Source: Bacillota bacterium
Lineage (GTDB): Bacteria; Bacillota; Clostridia; Lachnospirales; Lachnospiraceae
Length of the DNA stretch: 64,000 nt
Direction: 5' to 3'
Assembly (NCBI GenBank): GCA_023407575.1
Contig: JAEYLX010000018.1
Span: 81,886 to 145,885, forward strand
Shown here in pieces: positions 25,426-34,846 of this stretch. The notes under the pieces are model-generated. The model was given only the letters and a program-made list of their open reading frames with translations, did no database searches and was not told the DNA's origin. The translations under genes were made by a program, and so were the position numbers. Numbering within the stretch: position 1 is the first letter of the stretch; each line of letters opens with the position of its first letter.

Positions 25426-25568
25426 TCGTAACTATTCAGAAACAAGCTCGAAAACCTACGGTTTACTCGCTGTTGGCTCTCACCAAACAGATATTTAATA
25501 ATTATTCTTAGATAACTAGCTTCACGAATGATTTATTAAATGTTCTCCTTGGTTCTGAATTGTTATAA
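25426..25568. repeat. Large imperfect palindrome after mbl
   Basis: 21-base arms at 25426-25446 and 25548-25568 are complementary at 17 of 21 positions, with a second inner pair around ATATTTAATAATTATT and ATGATTTATTAAATG. The arm motif TATTCAGAAAC recurs near 47747. It occupies most of the gap before the flagellar genes. Confidence 0.5.
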
Positions 25569-25660
25569 AATTATGGGTACAAAACAGGATAGAGTATCCA
25601 TTGACGAATCATAATTTGAATAGTAAGCTAGGATGTAGGCTGGAAAGTGAGGTTGATACA

Positions 25661-26434
25661 ATGGTAAGAGGATTATATACGGCATATACAGGCATGTCAA
25701 ATGAACAGAAAAGGCTGGATATTATCGCAAACAATCTTGCAAATTCAGCAACAGCAGGCTTTAAAGAGGATAGTGTTACAACGCAATCCTTTGATAATCT
25801 ATTGACTCTAAAGTTAAAGGATTCATCTGAAGCTTACAATGATAGACCGATTGGTAGAATGAGCTTAGGTGTTAAATTAGGTGAGGTTTATACCAACCAT
25901 GGACAAGGCTCTTTAAGACAAACATCCGGAACATATGATCTTGCATTAGAGGGCAAGGGGTTCTTTACACTTGAGGTTACCGATAAAGCAGGTAATACAG
26001 AAACTCAATACACTAGAAATGGATCTTTTACAGTGGCTAGTAGTGGTTTACTTGTAGATGCCAATGGAAATCATGTGATGGGTTCTGGAGGAGAGATTAC
26101 TATTCCAACAGATGCGTCAGAAGTCAATATAGATACGACAGGAGCAATCTATGCAGATGGTGTCTATGTGGATACCCTGCAGATATCAGATTTTGAAGAT
26201 TACAAGTACTTAATTAAAGCAAACGATACCATGTATACGGCAATTGATGGAGCTGTAGAGCAGGATGCTGTAGCTACAGTAAGACAAGGATATACAGAGC
26301 AATCCAATGTTAATGTAGTAGCTGAAATGGTTGAAATGATCAGCATAACAAGAGCCTATGAAGCAAATCAAAAAGTAATTCAATCAGTGGATAAGACACT
26401 TGATCTTGCGGCAAATTCAGTAGGCAGAGTATAA
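25661..26434 (+). CDS. flhO: Flagellar rod / hook-basal body protein (FlhO, FlgF/FlgG family)
   Basis: The start is ATG 25661 (MVRGLYTAYTGM), giving 257 residues. It has the N-terminal rod motif (DIIANNLANSATAGFKED) and the C-terminal motif (EQSNVNVVAEMVEMISITRA, YEANQKVIQSVDKTLDLA) shared by axial rod and hook proteins, which pack into the flagellar rod as coiled coils. It is paired with a second such gene 44 bases downstream. The exact rod position is not determined by sequence; by analogy with Bacillus it corresponds to FlhO. Confidence 0.88.
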   Translation: MVRGLYTAYTGMSNEQKRLDIIANNLANSATAGFKEDSVTTQSFDNLLTLKLKDSSEAYNDRPIGRMSLGVKLGEVYTNHGQGSLRQTSGTYDLALEGKGFFTLEVTDKAGNTETQYTRNGSFTVASSGLLVDANGNHVMGSGGEITIPTDASEVNIDTTGAIYADGVYVDTLQISDFEDYKYLIKANDTMYTAIDGAVEQDAVATVRQGYTEQSNVNVVAEMVEMISITRAYEANQKVIQSVDKTLDLAANSVGRV

Positions 26435-26478
26435 GAGTTAACTTAATAACACTTGTTAACGCGATGGAGGAATAACCT

Positions 26479-27291
26479 ATGATGAGATCCTTGTGGACGG
26501 CTGCATCTGGTATGATCAGTCAGCAGATGAATGTAGATACGATTTCTAATAATCTTGCCAATATAAATACTACCGGTTATAAGAAAGAGACCGCTGAGTT
26601 TAAGTCTTTATTATACCAGACAATTCAAGAACAGTCCTATGATAATAATGGTGATGCAAAGCCTTATGGTATTCAAGTTGGATTAGGTGTTAGAAATTCC
26701 GCAATTACCTCCCAATATACACAAGGGGCAATGAATGAAACTGGTAATGATTTAGATTTTGCAATTCAAGGAAATGGGTTCTTTTCTGTGCAAACTGAAG
26801 ATGGTGGTGTTGCATATACACGAAATGGATCCTTTCAGTTTACTAAGGGAGTAGATGGAATTACGTTATCTACCTCGGACGGTAATCCTGTACTTGATAC
26901 TACAGGGGAACATGTGGTTTTGAATGCTAACTATGACTCCTCTGAAATTACTTTTGATGAGAGCGGACAGTTATATTATCCAAATGCAAATGGTTCAGCC
27001 ACACCAATCGGTATAAGAATTGCTATTTCACAGTTTAACAATCCAAGTGGTTTGCAGAAGATATCCAATAGCCTATTGTTGGAAACAGAGGCTTCGGGTG
27101 CAGCCAAGCTCGAATCAGAAGATGCCGGTTTAAAGAAAAGTTCGCTTAAACAGAGATATCTAGAGGCTTCCAACGTTCAAGCAGTGGATGAAATGGTAAA
27201 CTTAATCGTTGCTCAAAGAGCATACGAAATGAACTCTAAAATAATTACAGCATCAGATGAAATGATGAAACAGGCAAATAACTTGAGATAA
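26479..27291 (+). CDS. flhP: Flagellar distal rod protein (FlhP, FlgG type)
   Basis: The 270-residue protein starts MMRSLWTAASGMISQQ behind GATGGAGGAA. The rod motif TISNNLANINTTGYKKETAEF and the C-terminal YLEASNVQAVDEMVNLIVAQ and AYEMNSKIITASDEM segments are complete. It forms the distal rod of the flagellum together with the upstream paralogue. A FlgJ-like protein follows, as expected for rod assembly. Confidence 0.9.
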   Translation: MMRSLWTAASGMISQQMNVDTISNNLANINTTGYKKETAEFKSLLYQTIQEQSYDNNGDAKPYGIQVGLGVRNSAITSQYTQGAMNETGNDLDFAIQGNGFFSVQTEDGGVAYTRNGSFQFTKGVDGITLSTSDGNPVLDTTGEHVVLNANYDSSEITFDESGQLYYPNANGSATPIGIRIAISQFNNPSGLQKISNSLLLETEASGAAKLESEDAGLKKSSLKQRYLEASNVQAVDEMVNLIVAQRAYEMNSKIITASDEMMKQANNLR

Positions 27292-27401
27292 TAATCGGTT
27301 ATTGTCTATAATATAGTGAAAAATATCCTGTGAAAGGATGTTGATAATATACTTAGTTAGTTGGTGCATGTAAATGTTTTTATAAAGGCAGGGTGATAGA
27401 T

Positions 27402-27734
27402 ATGGATGGCTTATCGGGTCTACAATCTCAATCTTATATATCAGCAAATATGTTGAATAACTCTTCAAAAACCAGTGATTTAGAAGCAACACTTAAGAAT
27501 AAGGACTCCTCGGATGAGGAACTAATGAATGCCTGCAAAAGCTTTGAATCCTATATGCTCGAACAGATCTTTCAGAACATGGAGAAAACCGTGATGAAAG
27601 ATGAAGAGGAAGAAAATGATTACATGGCTCAGTTCGGCAATAAGCTTTATGAGGAGTATGCTAAAGAAGTAACAGAAAATCAAAGCATTGGATTAGCACA
27701 GATGCTTTATGAATCAATGAAACGCAATTCTTAG
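27402..27734 (+). CDS. FlgJ-type rod-binding protein (no muramidase domain)
   Basis: The start is ATG 27402, preceded by AAAGGCAGGG; 110 residues. The C-terminal ~75 residues match the rod-binding domain of FlgJ (ELMNACKSFESYMLEQIFQ, NDYMAQFGNKLYEEYAKEV, GLAQMLYESM). The peptidoglycan hydrolase domain of the proteobacterial FlgJ is absent, as is normal in Firmicutes. It probably caps or chaperones rod growth. It is the third gene of the flagellar cluster. Confidence 0.85.
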   Translation: MDGLSGLQSQSYISANMLNNSSKTSDLEATLKNKDSSDEELMNACKSFESYMLEQIFQNMEKTVMKDEEEENDYMAQFGNKLYEEYAKEVTENQSIGLAQMLYESMKRNS

Positions 27735-27779
27735 TAATAGACCTTTCATGTCATTTTAACTGAAATCCAAGTAAAAGGG

Positions 27780-27801
27780 TGCCAGTTAAAGTGGCATTTT
27801 T
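27780..27801 (+). terminator. Short terminator after the flagellar genes
   Basis: TGCCA-N7-TGGCA is followed by five T. The stem is weak, so read-through into recD2 is possible. Confidence 0.55.
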
Positions 27802-27854
27802 GTTCTATAACAGGAATTTTTTATACAATACAGATTCAATATCAGGAGGAAACC

Positions 27855-30077
27855 ATGGCTGACATTGTGCAAGGGTATGTCGAACGAATCGTATATCGAA
27901 ATGACGAAAATGGCTATACCGTTTTAAGCTTACATATGGAAGAGGAAGAATTAACTTGCGTGGGAAGCTTTCCGTTTATAAGCGAAGGAGAATACATCCA
28001 GGCGATGGGAAGCTATACCGAACATGCAGTATATGGTGAACAGTTCCTTATAGAAAGCTATGACATGCAGCAGCCAGAGGATTTGTTTTCAGTTGAGAAG
28101 TATTTAGGCTCTGGTGCAATAAAAGGTATTGGAGCAGCTTTGGCGGCAAGAATTGTTAAGAAGTTTAAAGAGAAAACCTTTCAAATTATTGAGGAAGAAC
28201 CGGAGCGACTTGCTGAAATTAAAGGCATTAGTGAGCGGATGGCAAAGGATATCTATCAGCAGTTTGAAGAGAAAAGAGATATGCGTTCTGCAATGCTATT
28301 TCTTCAGCAGTATAATATTACAGGTAATTTAGCAGTAAAAATTTTCTCGGAGTACGGACAGAGGATGTATGAGGTATTAAGAGAAAATCCATATCGTTTA
28401 GCGGAAGATATTGCAGGAATTGGGTTTAAAACAGCGGATGACATTGCCAGACGTATTGGCATTAATGTTGACTCAGATCATCGTATTAAAGCAGGTATCT
28501 TGTATGTACTGCTTCAAGCGAGCAATGATGGACATGTTTATTTACCGGAATTAGAGTTGGTTCAAAGGGCAAAGACCTTGCTGTTATCGGAAGACGAGGC
28601 AATCCTTAGGCAGATAACAACGCTTATGCTGGAAAAGAAAATTATGATAGTAGAGCTGGAACAGGAAAAACGAATTTACTCTTCTGTTTATTATTATATG
28701 GAACTTGGTATTGCAAGAATGCTTCACGATTTAAATGTACGTTATCCAATTGATACAGAAAAGGTTCGAGGGCGCATAACAGCAATAGAAAATCAGTTTA
28801 AGATTGAACTTGAGGAGCAACAAAGGATTGCAGTTTCTGAAGCAGCGGCCAATGGACTAGTAGTGGTTACAGGAGGACCGGGTACTGGTAAAACCACCAC
28901 GATTAATACAATTATCCGTTTTTTTGAATCAGAGGGGATGGAGTTACTGTTAGCTGCTCCAACAGGAAGAGCAGCAAAAAGAATGACCGAGACCACTGGT
29001 TATGAAGCAAGAACAATTCATCGGCTATTAGAGCTTACGAAAATGAGTGATAGTCAGGAGAATAAGTTTAATTTTGAAAGAAATGAACTTAATCCATTGG
29101 AAACAGATGTACTGATTATCGATGAGATGTCAATGGTGGATATTAGCTTAATGCATGCTCTTCTTAAGGCGGTGGCAGTAGGTACCAGATTGATTGTTGT
29201 AGGTGACGTAAATCAGCTACCAAGTGTTGGACCAGGTAATGTGCTGAAGGATGTAATTAATTCTCATAGCTTTAACGTGGTTAAACTTAATAAAATTTTT
29301 CGTCAGGCCGCCGACAGCGACATTATTGTAAATGCACATAAGATTAATGACGGCGAGCATGTGGAGCTTAATAATAAAAGTAAGGACTTTTTCTTTCTTA
29401 AAAGAGGAGAGGCCAATGTAATTGCAGCGGTTACCATTAATCTTATTAAAAATAAACTTCCTGGCTATGTAAATGCAACCCCTTATGATATACAGGTCTT
29501 AACACCGATGCGAAAGGGTGAACTTGGAGTGGAACGACTAAATCAAGTTCTTCAGCAGGCACTGAATCCGCCTTCCAAAGAGAAAAGAGAAAAGGAATAT
29601 CATGAAACGATATTTCGTGAAGGTGATAAGGTTATGCAGATTAAGAATAATTATCAGGTGCCGTGGGAAATTAAGAGTAGTTATGGAGTTGTCACCCAGA
29701 ATGGTATGGGAGTTTTTAATGGGGATGCAGGAATTATCAAAGAGATTAACCTGTTTTCAGAGCATTTACTTGTGGAGTTTGATGAAAGTCGATTAGTTGA
29801 CTATAGTTTCAGTCAATTGGACGAATTAGAGCTTGCCTATGCAATTACCATTCATAAATCCCAGGGAAGTGAATATCCCGCAGTTGTGTTGCCAATACTG
29901 GATGGACCGAGAATTCTCTTCAACCGTAATCTATTATATACAGCTGTAACCAGAGCAAAAAGCTGTGTTACAATTGTAGGAAGTGACCATATGCTTAATT
30001 TTATGATTGATAATAAAAGCGAGCAGAGCAGGTATTCTGGATTATGTGATCGTATCAGAGAATTGCGAGTAAAATAA
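27855..30077 (+). CDS. recD2: RecD-like DNA helicase
   Basis: The 740-residue protein has an N-terminal OB/helix-hairpin-helix region (about 1-200, including SGAIKGIGAALAARI and AEIKGISERMA) and a superfamily 1B motor: Walker A GGPGTGKTTT (340-349), motif Ia AAPTGRAAKRM, Walker B VLIIDEMSMVD, motif III VVGDVNQLPSVGPG, and C-terminal motifs AYAITIHKSQGSEYPAVVLP and LLYTAVTRAKS. This is the RecD2 type, a 5'-3' helicase that acts outside RecBCD in DNA repair. It starts behind AGGAGGAAACC. It lies between flagellar and comFC genes, a common order in Lachnospiraceae-like genomes by my recollection. Confidence 0.9.
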   Translation: MADIVQGYVERIVYRNDENGYTVLSLHMEEEELTCVGSFPFISEGEYIQAMGSYTEHAVYGEQFLIESYDMQQPEDLFSVEKYLGSGAIKGIGAALAARIVKKFKEKTFQIIEEEPERLAEIKGISERMAKDIYQQFEEKRDMRSAMLFLQQYNITGNLAVKIFSEYGQRMYEVLRENPYRLAEDIAGIGFKTADDIARRIGINVDSDHRIKAGILYVLLQASNDGHVYLPELELVQRAKTLLLSEDEAILRQITTLMLEKKIMIVELEQEKRIYSSVYYYMELGIARMLHDLNVRYPIDTEKVRGRITAIENQFKIELEEQQRIAVSEAAANGLVVVTGGPGTGKTTTINTIIRFFESEGMELLLAAPTGRAAKRMTETTGYEARTIHRLLELTKMSDSQENKFNFERNELNPLETDVLIIDEMSMVDISLMHALLKAVAVGTRLIVVGDVNQLPSVGPGNVLKDVINSHSFNVVKLNKIFRQAADSDIIVNAHKINDGEHVELNNKSKDFFFLKRGEANVIAAVTINLIKNKLPGYVNATPYDIQVLTPMRKGELGVERLNQVLQQALNPPSKEKREKEYHETIFREGDKVMQIKNNYQVPWEIKSSYGVVTQNGMGVFNGDAGIIKEINLFSEHLLVEFDESRLVDYSFSQLDELELAYAITIHKSQGSEYPAVVLPILDGPRILFNRNLLYTAVTRAKSCVTIVGSDHMLNFMIDNKSEQSRYSGLCDRIRELRVK

Positions 30078-30204
30078 TAGTTACAATAATCTAGTGCATT
30101 TTTATGGAAAATAGGATATAATGAGAGCAAATAAGTACTGCAGATAAAATATTATATTGGATATAATAAGTTATAACTATATATTATTTATGGAGGAAAT
30201 AACA

Positions 30205-31116
30205 TTGGCAAATACAACATTAGTAATTATGGCAGCAGGAATGGGTAGTCGTTTTGGAGGTATTAAACAGTTGGAACCAGTTGGACCTAGTGGAGAAATT
30301 ATAATGGATTACTCCATTTATGATGCAAGGGAAGCAGGATTTGACAAAGTTGTATTTATTATTCGTAAAGATCTAGAGAAAGATTTTAAAGAAATCATTG
30401 GGAATCGTATAGAGAAACTTATAAAAGTTGAATATGTTTTTCAAGAGTTGGATGGATTGCCAGAAGGCTTTTCCAAACCAGAGGATAGAACAAAACCTTG
30501 GGGAACTGGACAGGCGGTTCTATGTTGTAAAGATGTAGTGAAGGAACCCTTTGCAGTAATTAATGCAGATGATTATTATGGTAAACAGGCATTTAAAATT
30601 GTATATGACTTCTTAAATAAACAAGGGTCTCCAGAGAATGAATATTGCATGGCCGGATTTGTTTTAGGGAATACCTTAAGTGAGAACGGTGCAGTTACCA
30701 GAGGCGTTTGTGAAGCAAATGATAGAAATGTACTTGTTGATATTGTTGAAACTTCTGGAATAGTTCCGGTGGGTGACCATGCAGAAGCTAAGAATGATGC
30801 TGGTGATGTGATTACAATTGATTTGGAAAGCATTGTATCCATGAATATGTGGGGATTTAAAGCTAGCTTATTTGATTACTTAGAGACTGGATTTACGGAG
30901 TTTTTGTCTAACTTAGGAGACAATGAATTAAAGAAGGAATATTTGCTTCCGACTGTAGTGGGCAATTTAGTGAAAGAGAATAAGGTAGAGGTAGCTGTTC
31001 TTAAATCGACTGACCGCTGGTTTGGGGTTACCTATAAAGAAGATAAAGAAGTTGTTGTCAATTCAATCAGAGCCTTGATTGATCGTGGAGATTATCCAGA
31101 GAAACTATTTGCTTAA
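30205..31116 (+). CDS. Nucleotidyltransferase-like protein (sugar-phosphate nucleotidyltransferase fold)
   Basis: The start is TTG 30205, directly behind GGAGGAAATAACA; an upstream ATG at 30190 overlaps the ribosome site and is rejected. The 303-residue protein has the nucleotide-binding signature VIMAAGMGSRFGG followed by KQLEPVGPSGEIIMDYSI, and INADDYYG, the metal-binding Asp pair of this fold. It probably activates a sugar phosphate with an NTP; the substrate cannot be told. It is followed by comFC 16 bases later. Confidence 0.75.
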   Translation: MANTTLVIMAAGMGSRFGGIKQLEPVGPSGEIIMDYSIYDAREAGFDKVVFIIRKDLEKDFKEIIGNRIEKLIKVEYVFQELDGLPEGFSKPEDRTKPWGTGQAVLCCKDVVKEPFAVINADDYYGKQAFKIVYDFLNKQGSPENEYCMAGFVLGNTLSENGAVTRGVCEANDRNVLVDIVETSGIVPVGDHAEAKNDAGDVITIDLESIVSMNMWGFKASLFDYLETGFTEFLSNLGDNELKKEYLLPTVVGNLVKENKVEVAVLKSTDRWFGVTYKEDKEVVVNSIRALIDRGDYPEKLFA

Positions 31117-31132
31117 AGATTAGGAGTAAACA

Positions 31133-31855
31133 TTGTTTCAAACCATCCTTGATATTATATATCCGGTTCGTTGTCCTATCTGTATGGAAATTGTAACACC
31201 AAAAGGAAAAAGAATATGCTCGAATTGTAAGGAAAGATTGCCTTATATTCAAGAACCCAGGTGCTTGAAATGCAGTAAACCGCTGGAAGTAGAAGAAAAG
31301 GAATATTGCGATGATTGCGAACGCAAAGACCTTCATTTCAACAGGGGATATGCAGTATGGGTATATAATAAAATGATGATGCAATCTATTTCTGCTTTTA
31401 AATATAAAAGTAAGAAAGAGTATGCGGCCTTTTATACAGAGGAAATTATTACTCATTATAAGAAGCAATTAGTTAAACTTAATTTGGATGGAATTGTTCC
31501 GGTACCGCTTCATCGAACGAAATACAGAGAGAGAGGCTATAATCAAGCCGCTCTTTTGGCAAAAGGCATAGGAGATGAATTAGATATTCCTGTGCTAAAT
31601 GATTTGTTGATTCGTACAAAGAAGACAGTACCGCAGAAAACCTTAAACGATATGGAGCGCTTGCATAATTTAATGGAAGCATTTCAATATAACAAAAAAA
31701 CAAAAAGTGTATTTCGCAGTGATTTATCTAGGGTGTTACTCGTTGATGATATCTATACAACAGGCAGTACCATGGAAGCATGTACGAATGTACTGAAAGA
31801 AAATGGAATTAAAGAAGTTTATTTTATAGTGCTATGCATAGGAAAAGGCTTTTAG
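31133..31855 (+). CDS. comFC: ComF-family phosphoribosyltransferase-like protein
   Basis: The 240-residue protein starts with TTG behind TTAGGAG. An N-terminal zinc-finger-like region has several CxxC pairs (CPICMEI, CSNCKE, CLKCSK, CDDCER). A C-terminal phosphoribosyltransferase-like domain has the PRPP loop VLLVDDIYTTGSTMEAC and VPVPLHRTKYRERGYNQAALLA. In Bacillus ComFC is needed for DNA uptake. A comFA helicase gene is not adjacent here. It is coupled with the YvyF-type flagellar gene, as in Bacillus. Confidence 0.88.
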   Translation: MFQTILDIIYPVRCPICMEIVTPKGKRICSNCKERLPYIQEPRCLKCSKPLEVEEKEYCDDCERKDLHFNRGYAVWVYNKMMMQSISAFKYKSKKEYAAFYTEEIITHYKKQLVKLNLDGIVPVPLHRTKYRERGYNQAALLAKGIGDELDIPVLNDLLIRTKKTVPQKTLNDMERLHNLMEAFQYNKKTKSVFRSDLSRVLLVDDIYTTGSTMEACTNVLKENGIKEVYFIVLCIGKGF

Positions 31856-31867
31856 GAGGGAGATACC

Positions 31868-32299
31868 ATGGAAGTAAGAAATTGCAGAGGATGCGGCAGG
31901 CTATACAACCATATTTCTGGACCGCCTTTGTGTCCTTCGTGTACAGCCGCTCTGGATACAAAGTTTGAGCAAGTGAAAGAGTATGTTTACGATCATCCTC
32001 GTGTAGGAATGCAAGAGGTTGCAGAGGAAATGGAAGTTAGTATAACACAGATTAAGCAATGGATTAGAGAAGAGAGATTATCTTTCGCTGAAGATTCTAT
32101 GATTGGCTTAGAATGTGAAGGCTGCGGTATTACTATTAAAACGGGACGGTTTTGTAAGGCTTGTAAAGATAAATTAGCGAAAGGCTTAACCAACTTATAT
32201 CAACCCGAAGCACCGCCCGTTCAAAAAGTGAACCAAGTAAAAGAGGCTCCAAAGATGCAATTCTTAGATAAGAATGGCAATAAAAGAGATTTGCAATAA
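31868..32299 (+). CDS. Flagellar-operon protein, YvyF type
   Basis: The 143-residue protein starts behind AGGAGGGAG. It has an N-terminal zinc ribbon (CRGCGRLYNH, CPSC), a central helix-turn-helix-like segment (VGMQEVAEEMEVSITQIKQW) and a second Cys pair (CEGCG, CKAC). This pattern and the position after comFC match the YvyF family, a regulator or accessory of flagellar gene expression in Bacillus. Function here is inferred from the family. flgM and flgK, which follow in Bacillus, are absent; a convergent gene comes next. Confidence 0.78.
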   Translation: MEVRNCRGCGRLYNHISGPPLCPSCTAALDTKFEQVKEYVYDHPRVGMQEVAEEMEVSITQIKQWIREERLSFAEDSMIGLECEGCGITIKTGRFCKACKDKLAKGLTNLYQPEAPPVQKVNQVKEAPKMQFLDKNGNKRDLQ

Positions 32300-32329
32300 T
32301 GTGAAATAGATGAACTTAAGCAGGTATTG

Positions 32330-33166
32330 TTATGCTAACCGAATTCCATCATCGGTTATCGTGATAGTACCTGCTTTATATAATTTACCTATAGCGCGTT
32401 TAAATGCATTTTTACTTAATCTAAATTCAGCTTTTATAGCCTCAGGGCTTGAGGAATCATTAAAGGGTAAAAAGCCATTTGCCGCTTTTAATTTTGTAAG
32501 AATTAATTCAGAGTCAGCATCCATTTGTAAATAGGATTTCTCTCTAAGACTTAAATTTAACTTTCCATCCTCGCGTACACTGATTACACGTGCTTTAATG
32601 GTATCACCAATTTTCAAAGATGGGAACATTTCGTTTTTGGGAATCATAGCAGAATACTTATTATCAACTGCTACAAACATACCAAAAGAGTCAATTTCTT
32701 CATAAATAATGCCGGTAACCAAGTCATCTTTTTTGTAATCAGAATTCGTATTAAGTAATTCGTACACTTTCATAGTCGCACATAAGCGATGGCTTTTATC
32801 AAGGTATAAGGTGATTAAAACATTATCACCTTCCTCTACCTTTGCAGTTTGTTCTTTGTAAGGAAGAAGGAGATCCTTCATTAATCCCCAATCCAGGAAG
32901 GCTCCAATTTTACTAACTTCTTTTACTTTTAATACGGCTAGGCCACCGATGGTAACAGGTACTTTAACGGTAGTAGCAATTTCACGGTCTTCTGAATCCT
33001 TATATAAAAAAACCTCAATCTTATCACCTACAACGGTGCCTTCAGGAGCTTCTTTTATAGGAAGAAGTATGGTATGAGATTTATCTCCTCCGGATTCCCC
33101 TAAATAAAATCCGAAATCGGTTTTTTTGGCTACTTCAAGGGTTTGGTATTTGCCTAATTCTATCAT
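32330..33166 (-). CDS. S1-domain RNA-binding protein, CvfB type
   Basis: The 278-residue protein has three or four S1-like OB domains (EVAKKTDFGFYLGE, EVSKIGAFLDWGLMKDLLLP, EEIDSFGMFVAVDNKYSAMI) and a C-terminal winged helix (FRLSKNAFKRAIGKLYKAGT). This is the CvfB/YitL architecture, an RNA-binding regulator of virulence factors in Staphylococcus. Its role here is unknown. The start ATG has GAAAGGAATT upstream. It is convergent with the YvyF-type gene, with only 30 bases between the stops. Confidence 0.85.
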   Translation of the reverse strand: MIELGKYQTLEVAKKTDFGFYLGESGGDKSHTILLPIKEAPEGTVVGDKIEVFLYKDSEDREIATTVKVPVTIGGLAVLKVKEVSKIGAFLDWGLMKDLLLPYKEQTAKVEEGDNVLITLYLDKSHRLCATMKVYELLNTNSDYKKDDLVTGIIYEEIDSFGMFVAVDNKYSAMIPKNEMFPSLKIGDTIKARVISVREDGKLNLSLREKSYLQMDADSELILTKLKAANGFLPFNDSSSPEAIKAEFRLSKNAFKRAIGKLYKAGTITITDDGIRLA

Positions 33167-33210
33167 ATTTAATTCCTTTCATTTTATATAAATTGTTGCA
33201 ACATTTTTTA

Positions 33211-33942
33211 TTAAACTAAGTCTGCATAGTTGCCACTAAACGCAACGAGTGCATAAGGCTGATAGGCAGAATTAGCTAGGGTTATGGTGATTGAGTCTTT
33301 CTCATTGGTTACTAAGGGAATTAGAATATCACCTTCTACAGCTTGAGCTCGATATTCTACACGTAAGGAGGAGACAATATAATTAACTGGAAGGTATTCC
33401 TCCGCTATTTTAATGTATTGCCCATTATTCACATGGTTATACGAATCAATGTTGGACCTTTTTACCTCTATTGCAGGGTGCACTTTATAATCACCAGGCA
33501 TTTCTATTTTTCGATTCATTAACTCCATGGGATAACGAGTAGACATTCCATAACCGGAAGTAATTGCATAATCCTTAGGAATACGGGTAGGTCTTCCTGT
33601 CTGTGTATCTACATAAATCCAAATAGAATCTGCAACGGCTAAAACTTCTTTTTCCGGAGTTTCCATGATAAAGTTACGATACCCATAAGCCCCTTCAAAG
33701 GCATGCGGCCAGGTGCCAAGCGTGATCGCTTGTCCAAGTACAGCTGGTTGCAATATTTTTAGGTGCCAGGCATTTAATAGCCATACACGGTGACTTGATT
33801 GAAGATAAGTTAATCCTCTGTTTAAATCTTCAGATTGAAAGGTACTGCAATCTTGAAAATAATTTATAATTGAGCTGCAAGAAAGTGCTTCTGTTTTATG
33901 ATTTAATTCACTGTATCGAACTCTGCTATTAAAACTATACAT
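33211..33942 (-). CDS. Acyl-ACP thioesterase
   Basis: The start is ATG 33942 (MYSFNSRVRYSE) behind AGAAAGGCG; 243 residues. It is a double hot-dog protein of the acyl-ACP thioesterase (Fat) family: N-terminal HKTEALSCSSIINYFQDCST, then WLLNAWHLKI, and the second repeat with RSNIDSYNHVNNGQYIKIAEE carrying the catalytic-type Asn/His pair. It would release free fatty acids from acyl carrier protein. It lies 44 bases upstream of the CvfB start on the same strand and may share its transcript. Confidence 0.87.
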   Translation of the reverse strand: MYSFNSRVRYSELNHKTEALSCSSIINYFQDCSTFQSEDLNRGLTYLQSSHRVWLLNAWHLKILQPAVLGQAITLGTWPHAFEGAYGYRNFIMETPEKEVLAVADSIWIYVDTQTGRPTRIPKDYAITSGYGMSTRYPMELMNRKIEMPGDYKVHPAIEVKRSNIDSYNHVNNGQYIKIAEEYLPVNYIVSSLRVEYRAQAVEGDILIPLVTNEKDSITITLANSAYQPYALVAFSGNYADLV

Positions 33943-34120
33943 AATATTACGCCTTTCTGTTCTGTTTCCCATGGAAAGTATATCATTATTCCGAATATTT
34001 TAATAGCATTTTTTAAACTCTTTCTTCCAAACTTGACATTATAAGTATTTCGTAAAAATGCTGGTATTCTAAGTATATATTTGATATAATATGCTTGTTT
34101 GAAAGAGGAGGGATATTTCA

Positions 34121-34711
34121 TTGGACTCGATAGAGTATTATAATCAGAATGCTACTGAGTATTTTGAGCAAACAGTTGATATTGATATGCAGGAGGAATG
34201 GGAGCGTTTTACTGAGTTACTGCCAGAAGGAGGCAGTGTTTTAGATCTTGGTTGCGGTTCCGGACGAGATAGTGCTTATTTTATATCATGTGGCTTCGAT
34301 GTTACTGCTATGGATGCTTCTGAAGAAATGTGTGAGTTAGCCAGCATACATATTGGGCAGGATGTATTGCACCTGACATTTGAAAAGATGGATTTTAATA
34401 ATGTATTTGATGGCATATGGGCATGCGAGTCCTTAGTGCATGTGCCTGGTAATCAAATAGAAAACATATTGTTTAAGGTAGTTAAGAGTTTGAAGCCAGA
34501 TGGCATCCTATATATGTCTTTTCACTATAATGATTTTGAAGGTGAACGAGATGGACGATTTTACAAAGATTATAGGGCAAAAGAACTGAAAGAGTTAATC
34601 GGACGATTTCCTAATCTTGAATTAATAGAAATCCATAAATACGAGGATACTAGAGAGTACAGTGGGATAACTTGGCTTAGCGCTATTGTTAGAAAGCTTG
34701 AAGATGAATAG
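34121..34711 (+). CDS. Class I SAM-dependent methyltransferase
   Basis: The 196-residue protein starts with TTG behind GAGGAGGG. The SAM-binding motif I is VLDLGCGSGRDSAYF, followed by the acidic end of beta-2 (VTAMDASEEM) and motif IV-like GIWACESLVHVP. It resembles small-molecule methyltransferases of the Methyltransf_11/25 group. The substrate is unknown. It is a single gene, divergent from the thioesterase. Confidence 0.85.
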   Translation: MDSIEYYNQNATEYFEQTVDIDMQEEWERFTELLPEGGSVLDLGCGSGRDSAYFISCGFDVTAMDASEEMCELASIHIGQDVLHLTFEKMDFNNVFDGIWACESLVHVPGNQIENILFKVVKSLKPDGILYMSFHYNDFEGERDGRFYKDYRAKELKELIGRFPNLELIEIHKYEDTREYSGITWLSAIVRKLEDE

Positions 34712-34792
34712 AAATTACTATAAATAGAAGTTTTATTGCAACAGGATACCTTATGTGAATAATAGAGTAAAGTAATGTTGCTATACAAAAAT

Positions 34793-34829
34793 AAGAATAT
34801 GACAGTGGATATTCCATTGTCATATTCTT
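34793..34829. terminator. Bidirectional 16-bp terminator hairpin
   Basis: Arms 34793-34808 and 34814-34829 pair with one G-T wobble. On the minus strand TATTTTTGT follows, so it ends the yjfB-like gene; it may also serve the methyltransferase. Confidence 0.75.
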
Positions 34830-34846
34830 AAATTATATCAAGATAT

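Noticed and set aside
32310..32534. 74-codon plus-strand frame after the YvyF-type gene
   Set aside because: It is antisense to the end of the CvfB-type gene, whose S1 and winged-helix features are clear.
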